Positions 12,251-24,300 of a DNA stretch of 64,000 bases are shown here, piece by piece (the stretch's first letter is position 1; the number at the start of each line of letters is the position of its first letter). The DNA comes from Patiria miniata (taxonomy: Eukaryota; Echinodermata; Asteroidea; Valvatida; Asterinidae). The position numbers and the translations under genes were made by a program. The stretch lies in contig NW_024037062.1 of the NCBI RefSeq assembly GCF_015706575.1, positions 6,630,811-6,694,810 on the forward strand, given 5' to 3'. Under the pieces are notes generated by a model. It made no database searches, had not been told where the DNA came from, and saw nothing but the letters and a program-made list of their open reading frames with translations.

Positions 12251-12719
12251 TCACAATATAGGTGCATAACCCCGCTGCTTAGCAAATTGATGTGCTATGC
12301 AAAACTGCCATAAGCGCTAAATCAGGGAAAGGCCACACTTGCAAAGTAAGCGGATAGTAAGGAGAAAGTATCGCATGGCAAATTTTATGTGCTAATTAAA
12401 AATTGGCAGAAAAACAGTCACATACTTTTTGCTGGTAACCATTCCCCCCTTTATGTGATTCATGTGTTGTGCTTAGCACCCCTATGACATTCAGCCAATG
12501 AGGAACTTGGCTATGTTTGCACGAGCGACTTGTGAAACCTGTGAAAGTTTCTGACCATACAAATGTGCAAGTATACAGTTGAGCAAAACAGACTTCACTT
12601 TAAAGAATCATCCCTCCGAGGAGTGTTTTAAGCTTTTGGCATTTGTTGTGACCTTTGACGATTTTTTTTTAGTTGTCCTGTTCTTCATCCCATGTAATCG
12701 TTGAACGAAAATTAATTAC

Positions 12720-12854
12720 CTTGAAGGTTAAGCCGAGCCCTGGCGGGTACGAAACCGGCCGAGTTTTCCCAAATTGACGACGCTGTGATGCTTGCATCTG
12801 GGATGCGACCGTCTTCCATCCCGAAGGGTCCTACCTCAGAGCACTCCAAATAAT
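12720..12854 (-). CDS. F5/8 type C domain, N-terminal-half exon, copy 1
   Basis: The - strand encodes the start of a discoidin domain: LECSEVGPFGMEDGRIPDAS, then ITASSIWEN and PARARLNL. The acceptor is TCCGACAG-like (CTGTCGGAG on the + strand) and the donor GTAATT. The exon is 135 nt, starting with 2 nt of a codon and ending with 1 nt, which is compatible with the 2-nt start of 3725-3948. The paralogue 41751-41885 has the same length and phases. The product would be extracellular; full domain composition is unknown. No exon upstream of it is recognised before the gap at 13533. Confidence 0.8.
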
Positions 12855-13463
12855 CTGTCGGAGGTAGTGGGGAAAAAATTATCAGGATGGGGCGGGGTTC
12901 ATTAAATAAATCGCAATAATTTTTGTATGGACATCACGGCCGGGCGCGGATTCCGCCTTCGCCTGATCTTGGAAATGTGTTTTACAACTTGGAAGATTTT
13001 TTTTGTACATTGACGTTGCCGCTCAATGAGACGGTGTTTCAGGTAGTGATCAACATGTTACTCTTGTCCGTCTGTGAATGGAGCTTGTTTTTTTTTTTTT
13101 GGACACCATTCAGAGAATAAAGCCTCTGTTTGTGTTCTGGTTTCCTTTTAGTTGTTTGGACAAGTAACCTAAAACAGCTACTGTTTTCGTTAAGATTTGC
13201 TTTGGCTTTTCAGAACAACATCCAAAGAAGTGTTTGTTTTTCTTCTGAGAATGTTGTCACTTACGTCTTAATCAAACTTAGCATAAATCAAACTTAGCAT
13301 AAGTTATCCTAATTAGTCCAAAGAAGGTCCGCAAAGCGTGACGTCAGATGACGTCATCTTAGGTCATGTTAAGGTGCATACTTTGAAGTCTTATATCTAG
13401 AGAACTACAGTCTCTTTTTACTGAAGTGGCACATAAAAGCGTAAATGCGCATATGAATATGCC
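12855..13463. other. No recognisable gene
   Basis: Intergenic or intronic sequence with short T-runs (13090-13100) and a further TGACGTCA pair near 13340-13355. No exon is recognised. Confidence 0.4.
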
Positions 13464-13495
13464 CAGTGGCATAGCCAGGATTTTTTTCAGTGTGT

Positions 13496-13526
<31 letters not shown>

Positions 13527-13532
13527 GGGGGG
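13464..13532. mobile_element. hAT-like MITE end, GT repeat and G-run at gap edge
   Basis: CAGTGGCATAGCCAGGATTT matches the terminal repeat of the elements at 35593 and 41221. It is followed by (GT)n at 13491-13510 and a G-run of about 22 at 13511-13532, directly before the N run. The sequencing break is therefore likely due to the homopolymer inside this element. Confidence 0.55.
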
Positions 13533-14032
13533 NNNNNNNNNNNNNNNNNNNNNNNNNNNNNNNNNNNNNNNNNNNNNNNNNNNNNNNNNNNNNNNNNNNN
13601 NNNNNNNNNNNNNNNNNNNNNNNNNNNNNNNNNNNNNNNNNNNNNNNNNNNNNNNNNNNNNNNNNNNNNNNNNNNNNNNNNNNNNNNNNNNNNNNNNNNN
13701 NNNNNNNNNNNNNNNNNNNNNNNNNNNNNNNNNNNNNNNNNNNNNNNNNNNNNNNNNNNNNNNNNNNNNNNNNNNNNNNNNNNNNNNNNNNNNNNNNNNN
13801 NNNNNNNNNNNNNNNNNNNNNNNNNNNNNNNNNNNNNNNNNNNNNNNNNNNNNNNNNNNNNNNNNNNNNNNNNNNNNNNNNNNNNNNNNNNNNNNNNNNN
13901 NNNNNNNNNNNNNNNNNNNNNNNNNNNNNNNNNNNNNNNNNNNNNNNNNNNNNNNNNNNNNNNNNNNNNNNNNNNNNNNNNNNNNNNNNNNNNNNNNNNN
14001 NNNNNNNNNNNNNNNNNNNNNNNNNNNNNNNN
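13533..14032. other. Assembly gap (500 N)
   Basis: Exactly 500 N, typical of a placeholder of unknown true length. The missing first-half exon of the first visible saposin domain may lie here or upstream. Confidence 0.95.
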
Positions 14033-14059
14033 ATTGATCACACTAGTCGGGAGTCAATA

Positions 14060-14230
14060 TTCAGAGCAGTATGTAAAACACATTCATACAAAGACAGTTT
14101 ACCCATCCTATGGTCGAGAGCCCGTCACGTGGCCAGTTTTTAAAAGGTTGATAAAGACCGGCTGGCTGGTCTTAAACACTTATCCAGTTTCACATGAATG
14201 TTGACTCCTGTCAAATCTGGTGTCAGCATT
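14060..14230. repeat. Partial copy of the GAGAGCCCGTCACGTGG repeat
   Basis: The text around GTCGAGAGCCCGTCACGTGG and GGCTGGTCTTAAACAC matches the left parts of the repeats at 17981-18566 and 33253-33900. It is truncated on the right. Confidence 0.6.
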
Positions 14231-14756
14231 GTTATATTGGTTGACATATTTTGACTTCTGTGTCCTTTAAAATAATATTGGTGGAAAAACGAATTTTTTT
14301 CAAAATGGCTGCCGTTGCTTGTTATTCTACCACAATATTTTTTTCAAAGGACAAATCTGGAATGGCCCTATAGCCAAATATCTTTCTCATGACATACTCT
14401 GACTGTGTGCCAAATGCCATGCTTTTACATGTATCATCAAATGAACAATCCCATCGCCTGTCTGTCGTATTACAAGACATTTTTATAAGTGCCCTCGGGT
14501 GTTAAAAATGATTTAGGTGTTTTGTTTTGGGGGTTTTTGGCAAATTTTTTCTTGCAGGCATTGAATAGTTAAATATTACAACATTATCGCTAAAACATAA
14601 CTTTCATGATGAAAAAGGTGGCGAAATTGCTGCACCAAGATTTACTACTCCCACTTTGGGTCAAAATGCAAATTTAGCCAAAAGTAATACAGTAGTATAC
14701 GACTCCACCCAGCTAGTGGGTGCCATGCGAAGCGCGGCATCTCGCTAGTTATTATA

Positions 14757-14960
14757 ATTACCTCCTCCGCAAAGGAGGTAATGTTTTCATCGGCGTTGGT
14801 TTGTTTGTTGGCTTGTCTGTTAACAAGATAACTCAAAAAGTTACGGACGGATTTTCATGACATTTTGTTTTAGGGGTGGTCCTTGGTACAAGTACGAGTT
14901 GATTAAATTTTGGAAGTGATCGAGATCTGAGTCTGGATCAGGAATTTTTCTAAAGGATTC
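14757..14960. repeat. Dispersed repeat with ACCTCCTCCGC hairpin
   Basis: It begins with the hairpin ACCTCCTCCGCAAAGGAGGT, followed by TTTTCATCGGCG, AACAAGATAACTC and GGACGGATTTTCATGA. This looks like the start of a widely dispersed animal repeat type that I recall from several marine invertebrates; the family name is not certain. The right end is not defined. Confidence 0.45.
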
Positions 14961-15278
14961 TTTCCAACATTTGTGTACATGTATGTGCGAACATGCTATG
15001 TGTAGAGACCATGAAATTGGGACCAGTGTCATCCAGCGTGCAGCCTGAGAGCATAGCGCACACACACATTGAAACCGACAGGTCAATGGACTGAACCATT
15101 TGATACTATGGGCGAGTTGGGAATGTACAATAAAATATGCCAGTCCAGAGGATATGTGAATATTTCTATTGGGTGTACTGACAATATAGCGAAGAATGTT
15201 TCAGCCTTGGCGGAGTTTGCGCTCTCTGAGTGCCTTCTAGTTTACCTATGTTTCGGTATGTTTCAATGCTTTTCCCAG

Positions 15279-15398
15279 AAATACGCGCTTATGTATGCGA
15301 TCGAGTATTGCCAGGTGGAAGGCTACTCCAAAGATACTTGCACACAGGCTGTCAACCAGTTTGGCCCTATGGTCATCAGTTTCATCATCCAACACTCG
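15279..15398 (+). CDS. Saposin domain 1, middle exon
   Basis: The exon is 40 codons in phase 0, after acceptor CTTTTCCCAG and before donor GTAAGT. It starts KYALMYAIEYCQVEGYSKDT, then CTQAVNQFGPMVISF. The two Cys are Cys 3 and Cys 4 of the saposin pattern, and the hydrophobic tail is the third helix. The preceding CxxC exon of this domain was not found between 14033 and 15278, so it probably lies in or before the gap. It has the same length as the middle exons at 21184 and 27647. Confidence 0.85.
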
Positions 15399-18300
15399 GT
15401 AAGTCTTTACAAATAAAACACACCCCTCAGTTTTGTGTACTTTTTTCTTCTTGCAGTGTTATTCTGAGCACAGATGCTACACACAAGGATTAACGACTCG
15501 GCCAATCTCCTGGTTAAGCCCCTGTCACATAGTAGCGAATACAGCTAACTTATGCCTAGATAGTCTAGATCGAATACTCGTGTGTCCAATCAGTAAATAG
15601 GCCTGAGACCTAATGACGTCACGCTTTGTTTACATGTGCACTTTCCTATGTGGTAGACGGTCCCTACTTCATCTGGCGTCCCGACTTCGCTCCCATAGGA
15701 AAGCACATGCATATATAAACAAAGCCATTACGTCGTTACATTTAGGTCTCGGGTCTATTGGGAATGTCTCCCAAGTGACCCATTATCGATAATTTTATTA
15801 ATATCATTACATGTATTTTTTTTTTTATTTCAGGATAAAGTTTGCAACATTTTCATGCAGTGCCCGTCGTACAACAAGGTATGAGGAATGACTAAACCCT
15901 TTAGTTGTACACCATAAAAGAAAATCATACACTGTACTTCTTTATTTGGACAGCAATTTGTTATAAACAGATTTGTGTATGGGCAGTTATACAGATTTTA
16001 ATTTAATTGCCACTCCCGAAATACTTTACTGTTTTGCCCAGGGTAAATTGGTGCCTGACGCATCCAAAATAAAGAAAAAACTACGGTGTTTTTTTTTGCC
16101 GAAACAATGAGTTGAAAATTCAAGAGCTAAAAGTTGAATTTTTTGATGCGTGGAGTACATTTTAAAGGCAGAATGGTATAATGGTATTGTGTAATAAAAG
16201 TCTCTGATTTCTGGTATGGAGCTTTCCCCAAAAGTAGTAGTGCGGCGACACGTTTTTTTTTTTTTTTACTACTTTTTTTCTTCTGTTGGCTGATGTTGCA
16301 GATGACGCTTCGATCCCCGTAAAACTCTCAAAAATATCATTCAGGGTGGAGCTTGAGGTGACCTCGGTTAGGCCATAAGGTTTGAGAATTCTGCACCCAC
16401 TATTTGGATAGTCAAGACAAAAATCAGAGAAAACGATAACGTAGGATCTTTGCATCAGACCACAGTGACATGGACATTGTGCATGTGCTGCCAGGCTGGT
16501 CAATAGTCTGCTCGCTGCCTTACATATCGTGCTAATTAAAAAGCGTTCACAGGTTTTAGATTCACGACCATCACTCCCTCAGTCTGGCTTCCAGAAGCAC
16601 AATTACAAAATTACATTTTTTTGGCCTAATGGATGTTTAATAGTTATAAATTTACCAAGAAATGGCCACAAATGTATGCTGTGTACACTACAAAACTGAT
16701 TGCTGAGTGAAATATCCATGGCCTTAAAGGCAGAGTTCTGTACAGGGTGGATAAAAAAAACCGAAACTAATTGGAACAGAAGTAGTGCACATGTGAATCA
16801 AAAGGAGATATTCCTCTGTTAGGGTTGAATCGCCTCTTTAAAATGACACCCCTGATCATGTCATTACATTCACGGTTGACTGAGCAGTGACCAATTTTGC
16901 GAAAGGGTCGATTTAGAGAATTGGGCCACTTTTCAATTGTGGTTTCTGTTGTGTCATTTGTCATAGTGAAAGGCTATGGTTGCCAATCAAGGCAGGTGGG
17001 AAAAAAAAAGAGATTTCACCATGAAAAGTGGCGCAATTCTCTAAATAGACCCTTTCATAAAATTGGTCACTGCTCAGTCAACTGTCAATGTAAGGACATG
17101 GTCATGGTGTCATTTTGCCGTTTGATCATGGTGCCGTTTGATTCACATGTGCCCTACTTCTGTTCCAATAAGGAATAATATCTCGGTTTCTTTTTTTTTA
17201 TCCACCCTGTATACTGGGTTTTTTGAGAAAACAATATTCTGGATCTGGATTTTAGATTTCAATTCCAAAGTTGCCAAGTCATATTTGAATTGCAACCTCC
17301 CTTGACACAATCCCGAAATCAGCATTCAGGACATGATTCTCATTCAGCCGGTTGTCACCCATTCACGGATTTGCCCAATTGAAAACCAAGTACAAATTAG
17401 AATGCATGGGAGTGGATTCACCGAAATGTCCAAGAATGTGTCACTTGACACATCTTTGGGAGTGACCTTTTTATTTTTGATTTCTTCAAAATGACAGCAT
17501 GCCAGAAGGAATAATTTCACAGGGAGTAATAGTGTAATTACTATCTTTAAGCCAATTAAAGTAAGCTTTTTCACATCTGGTATGTTACTTTTGGGATAGC
17601 TGCAAATGGTCTATTCTATCTGAAATCGGCGAATTGTAATGGCTTCTTTTTGCTCTTACGATTATCTTGCGTCTTTTCCAGCCCGTGCCTAATGGTGACC
17701 TGTGTTCCAGTTGCAAGCAAGTATTCAGTGGTCTGGCTACCATCACTGGCAACAGCACATTCCAGGTAAAATTAATATCTGCAAAAAATTCTCAAGTTTG
17801 TATCATTTGGTGTCACACAAATTGACATTTTAGAAATTTGGCTGCAAAAAAAAAATAAGTTCCTAACTTGGTGGTATATTAGTATCCAAATTTCTACCAT
17901 CACCAAAAAGGAACTGAATGATCAAATTGTACTGTTCATAAATTCATACAGAGCTGAAAGAATTACACCTTATTTATTTGTATTCATAAATACCTAAGAC
18001 AGTTTACGCATTCCTATTGGTCGAGAGCCCGTCACGTGGCCGGTCTTAAACGGATGATAAAGACATGGCTAGCTGGTCTTAAACACTTTTCCAGTGTCAC
18101 AATAAGTGTGGACTCCTAAAAATCCAGTGCCTCTTATCGTTTCATTGGTTGAACGTTCACAATCCTCACGTAGGCATGTGCAACACTACCAGGGAGTCAG
18201 AATTTTATAGTTCTAAATTCAAAACGCAACGCGCCAGGTGCGTTCTGCGCGACATCGCGCAGAACATGATACGCGTGCGTCAATCTCCATAAAAGGGTTG

Positions 18301-21300
18301 TTTACATCTTACTCGCCAGCTGAACACTCCATTATTTTGCAAGAGGGATGTTTCAAAAAGCATAAAGTGAATTTGTTGAACAAAATCGGGATGTTTTGAA
18401 CGAATTATATGATTTTATTTTTACCGAAAAGGTATTTATGAATGGGAATAAATATGTGCTCCGTCGGTATTTATCACTCTGTTTAAGACCACTTAGAGTC
18501 TGGGTGCTGATAATTACCTGGTCTTAACCAGAGTGATAAAAACCTCCGGAGCACACATTTATTCCCTTAGTAATAAGTGCCAAGTTCTTAACCTCTGTGA
18601 TTTCCTCAATTTTTTTTAAAGACAATTTGACAGCTATTAGTTGTGTGCATTAGTGCTGTGCATGTGCACCTGGCTGCGAATTGTTTTTTTCCCAAATGAG
18701 ATCGGACAATATTAAAAGAGGGCGCTCTCACTTTGTTATGCATATTCATGATGTCCAGGGCTTTAGAGAACAAGTCGTATAACAAGGAATAATGGTGTTT
18801 AAATCACCGACGATTGGCAGCTGATTTGTGGACTGGTTGGAAGTAGTCCTGACTTTTAATCAGGTGATCCCAGTTCGAATATCAGTGAGTGTTTTTTCAC
18901 TTCTTCTCATTTTACCTTTTAAATAACCAAAGTGAGGAAGTTACATTTGTCACAAGACGTAAAGCCTATCTTGGGTTTGTGTTGTGGAGAATAAGACATT
19001 AGAAATGCATGTAATGGACCAATCAGAAGATGGGAAACGGATGTCGTTTTGGGAAAAACAGATTCGCTGGCCACCCCTAAAAGAACCCAACCCTTAAATT
19101 CAAACCCTGTAAGTTGTCTGAAGGTCTTTCTAGCTTAACGTTCTAAACTTGCAATCTTCGTGTGCCTTATCAGTCGCCTGTTAAAATGTACCAAAATGTG
19201 AGGTCGGTTTTGGTTTTCCATGTAGCCAGGTTTTCATTTTGAAAATTCCCACAAATGGCATTCAAAACCTTTCCTTTCATCGTTGGAGAAGTTACTAAGT
19301 AATTTCCCATAATCTGGAACCGGTTCCTGACATCAGCGGTCGGGTACTCGGGTACCCGGGAACCCGGTTCCGATGCACACCCTTAACGTCTATAAACATT
19401 TCACATTTTTGTGGCACAAGTTAAAAAGCTTCATATTTAGACTTCAAATACGAGCGACTATCATGTTTTTTCCTCTTTAAAAACCCAATTAGAAAACATC
19501 GACTTGGGGTATGTTTTTGTCCTTAATAAAGTCCTTCAACTTAGAACGTCTTTCGTATCGGATTCGTAGCTTTTTGGAGCTTTTGAAGTTTTCACTGTTG
19601 TGTTTAACCCCAGAAAGTGTAAATTCTCTCGCTTTGGAATTCAGCCATTGGTTTACAAGCTTTTTGTGCCGAAAAACAAATCCTTTGTAACAAACAGGAG
19701 TATGTGCAGTATGAGCGGCGTTATTCTGCTTGTTTGAACACCACTCACAGGCTGAGTGTGAAAAGTTTATCGGCAACTATGTGGGCAAATTTACCCAATT
19801 TGTCAATTCCAACTGGTGAGCGTCTGTCAAGTCCAATTTACATGGCTTGCAGCAAAACCATCACCCTGCTCAAAAACAACAAACAAACACCATCACATGA
19901 CCTAGCAGTGCTTACTACGGCCAAGTTCGGGCAAGGACCATTAGTCGACTAGTGGTTGATTTGTGACGTACCTTACGCCTGCGCACTGATAGCAACGTGC
20001 GAACGTCTCTAGTCAAACGCTGGTCAAAATGTCATCGCAAAACTTCTGGATCCTGGCTCTCTGCTAGCGTTATGAATGCGCGCGGCTATTGGTTACCAGC
20101 GAAGCAACCAACCCCAGTAGGCTGGTTCCAAATAGTCGACTTGCGTAGTCAACCACCGTCGACTAGACAGAGTTCGGGCAAACGTAAGTTAACCATTGGT
20201 CAACTATAGTCCTTGCGCGAACTTGGCCTAAAATGCCTGAATAAATCCCCGTCATCTGATTGGTGGGCCGATGATCACATGAACAGGGTGAGTCTAAAAA
20301 AAAACAAACCAACCACATAGCAGAACCAATTTTTGTTACTGAAGTTCTGCATGTAGCACTATCAAAATCTAGGATTTGAAAGCCCATTTTACAAGTTTTC
20401 TTTCCATTCAAGAATCATTTAAATCACTCATGTACTTTTCAAGTTACAGGACATTAAACACAAGCACTATTTTAAAGTTCTCTCCACGAATCACACAAAA
20501 AAGTTAATGTTTTTTTTTTTCAGCAAAACGAAAACAATTCACATAGGGATGTGTGTGAATTGCTTTCATTTTTCAGAAAGAACATGCACCTTTTCTTTGA
20601 TCCTTGGACAGACCTGGTTGTGTTTTACAATTTTGTAACTTGAAAGTACATGAGTGATTTGAATGATTCATGTACTAAAAGGAAGTTAATGAATTGGGCT
20701 TTCATATCCTAGATTTTGAAAGTGCTACATGCAGAATGTTACTAAAACAATGGTCCCGAATTTTTTTTTGGACTCACCCTGTAGGCTGTGATTCCATTGA
20801 ACACCATTACAGTACATCTGAAGGAGGTTATTAAAAACCAACCTGTCGAAATTTCAGCTCAGTAGATATCATACTTTTGAGAAAATTGCGAAAATGTGTC
20901 CTCATTTTCTTGACCCAGAGCAAGGTTTTCGTCGAGAGCCCTCTGTTCCAAAATGTTCAATACATTTTGAATTGCGCCCTCTTGTGGTACAATGTCCCAG
21001 TTTGTCACTTGGGAAATTTTACTCTCATTCATAGATGTAACAAATTGCAAACTGAACTAAAGTCAGTCAATTCGGGGCAGTATTTGAAAAAAAAATATCT
21101 TTTTTTCTCCTTATTTTGTCCGTTTTAGTTTTGAATGTTTGGAAATGGTGTCTGTTACTTTAAAAATTCCCTTGACATAACAGAAGACAGTGCAGACGGA
21201 AGCATCATTGTTCTGCAGATATGAAGGCCACTCAACGGCCGAGTGCGAACAGTTTGTCAACCAATATGTGGGCAAATTTGTCCAATTTGTAACTTCTCAG

Positions 21301-24300
21301 CTGGTGAGAGCCTGTCAAGTCATATATTTTACATGGCTTGCAGCAACAGCATCCCCCCAACCCCCCCCCCCCCCCCACCCACACCCCCCCAAATAAAGCA
21401 TCCCATTTTCACAATTCATATTAATCCTAGCACAGTGTTATTTGCTTATACAGGACGAGACCAAAAAAAAGAACCCAAATGGCAGGACCAATTTTTGCAT
21501 GAAGTTTTACCTGTTGCACTTTTAAAATCTAGGACATTAAAGCCCAGTCATTAAGCTTTCTTTTAGTACAAGAATCATTCAGATCACTCATGTACATTTC
21601 AAGTGACGGAATTTTGAACACAAACCCTGTTTTAAAGTTCTGTCCACGGATCACAAACAAGCAAGTGTTCTTTCAGCAAAACGAAAACAATTCACACACA
21701 TCCCTACATGTATGTGACTGTTTTCATTTTGCTGAAAGAACACTTGTTTGTGATCTGTGGACAGAACTTTATAACGGGGTTTGTGTTCAAAATTCTGTAA
21801 CTTGAAAGTACATGAGTGATTTGAATGATTCTTGTACTGAGAGAAAGCTCATGACTGGGCTTTCATATCCTAGATTTTGAAAGTGCTACAGGCAAAACTT
21901 TATTTAAAATTGGTCCTGCCATTAGGGTTTTATCTGTTTTTACTCACCTTATACAGGTATCACAAGTCCTAAGTTTCCCCCCAACATTATTCTTAATTAA
22001 TGAAATAGAAATGCACGATTTCAACAATATCCCAAGTGCAAATGACAGAGGACACTCTTCTGCCCATCTTGTGAGAAAATGATAGAAATCCAATCACGCA
22101 TACCAACACGAAGCTCATTTGAATTAAAAAAGTGCTAATAAAAAAAGTTGCAATAAACAGCATCGCTCCAATGTACTGGTTTGAGTGATCCTGCAAGGCA
22201 GGGTAGACTTTCATTAATTAATAACTTTACCTTACAAAAGTTTCCTTGTTTAAAAGGATGTTTAACTAAAACAAGACGCAATCTTGGTAATCTAACAGAT
22301 AATTGCAGACCTTTTAATGCAAAGATGACAAGAAAATGCAAATTAAATGTAACATTTTTGAAATTTCCCATGTAAAAACAAGAGTCTCTACTTGAAAGAG
22401 GAAGAACAAGAAAAAACCAATTTCAAAAATGTTACATTTAATTTGCATTTTCTTTGTCATCTTTGCATTAAAAGGTCTAATCATCTGTTAAAAGGTCTAT
22501 AATTATCTGTTTTATTCTTCACGGCTCGGCGTATAAGCCGCCCTGTGTATAAGCCGCAGTAAACATTTTCATGGGGCAAATTCAACGTATAAGCCGCAGC
22601 TTACATGTATATTCCAAAATTACGGTACATTGGAGCAATGCTGTTTACTGCAACTTTTTTTATTGGCACTTTTTTCATTCAAATGACTTCGTGTTGGTAT
22701 GCGTGATTGGATTTCTATCATTTTCTCACAAGATGGGCAGAAGAGTGTCCTCTGTCATTTGCATTTGGGATATTGTTGAAATCGTGCATTTCTATTTCAT
22801 TAATTAAGAATAATGTTGGGGAACTTGGGACTTGTGATACCTGTTTATTGTAAAAAATGTTTGTTTGGAGCAGGTTGCAATTTTATCTGCTTTTCAAGAA
22901 TTACTGCATCATAAATTGATCCCTTTAAAAGCAAAAAGCACACATCCTTTTGGCTCATTCAGTTAATATAAATCATATTCATGATATTGTCACAGTTCCA
23001 GCGTACAGCTTCAATTGACCAATTCATTTTATACAACGCCTGAATGAATCCCCGTCATCTGATTGGTCAGGTTGTTGGTCACATTTCATCAATTTTTTTT
23101 ATCCCAATGCACGGCGTGGCCACACCACAAAAATAGAAGTTCTATTCCGCTGTAAATGGAAGTTCCATTGCACGGTAACACTTTTGGCGGCTCTGACCAA
23201 TAAGATGACGAGGATTTATTCAGGTGTTGTATAAAACAATAATGAATTTTTCACATTCGTGCAATTAATGGAAAGAATAATTTCATTTGTAGTTACTGAT
23301 GGAATATTCCATTTATACAACACCTGAACAAATCCCCGTCATCTGATTGGTGGATCGTTGATCACATGTCTTGAATTATTCGTCCTAACGCACGGCGCGG
23401 ATGCACTACAAAAATAGCAGTTCTATTGCATGGTGAATTATACATGTAGAACTTCCATTGCACGGTTTCATTACTGCCGGTGGTGGCGCTGTATTACGAA
23501 TCTGATTCACAGAATGTCAATTTGGCGGACAATGCGCGAGAATCTCCGTTTGTTCTCCGAAGAAAATTCCGGAACTCCAAATGCTGACACAGCTAACACA
23601 AAGAAGCAAAAAAAATCTGAACTTGTCGATAACAGTATTTAAATACATATATAATGGATATGAAGTTCTGAACTTAGTTGTGGAATAGTTTTAGACCGAG
23701 ATAAATTGAGTACATGTATGCTGGCTAGTTCTGAACTTGTCGACAGTTTTGAATAAATCGGATATTGGAAGGGACCACCAGATTGTCTGAAAAAGTAGAA
23801 CATTAATGTAAGTACCGGTTCACAAGTCAACCAATCAGATGACAATTAAGGATGTATTCAGGCGTTATTTAAAACAATAATGAATGTTTTGCATTCGTGC
23901 AATGGAAGAATAATTTCATTCGGTGACAGACGAATGTTCCATTCACCTCGGCTTCGCCTTGTGGAATGGAACAGTCATCTTTTACCTCATGAAATTATTC
24001 TAACCATTGCACTCACAAACATTGTATACCACTCAGTTTCGCCTTATGGAATGGAACATTCCATCTGTCACCATATGAATATGAAAATATTCTTACCATT
24101 GCAATCACAAACGTGTAAAGCCATGCCACTTTGCGCCTTATGGAATGGAACATTCCATCTGTCACCATATGAATATGAAAATATTCTTACCATTGCATTC
24201 ATAATAAAACGTGTAAAGCCATACCACTTTGCTTGTTGGCTTCATACATGCACCTCTCTCAGTGCCACACTGCATGCTGCCGCAAACATCATACGCACCT

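Noticed and set aside
13426-14204. Long open frames across the N run
   Set aside because: They are made almost wholly of unknown bases and a G-run; no coding evidence.
15069-15278. Upstream part of the open frame joined to the first saposin exon
   Set aside because: The frame continues upstream by chance. A strong acceptor at 15277-15278 and the fixed 40-codon length of sister exons place the exon start at 15279.
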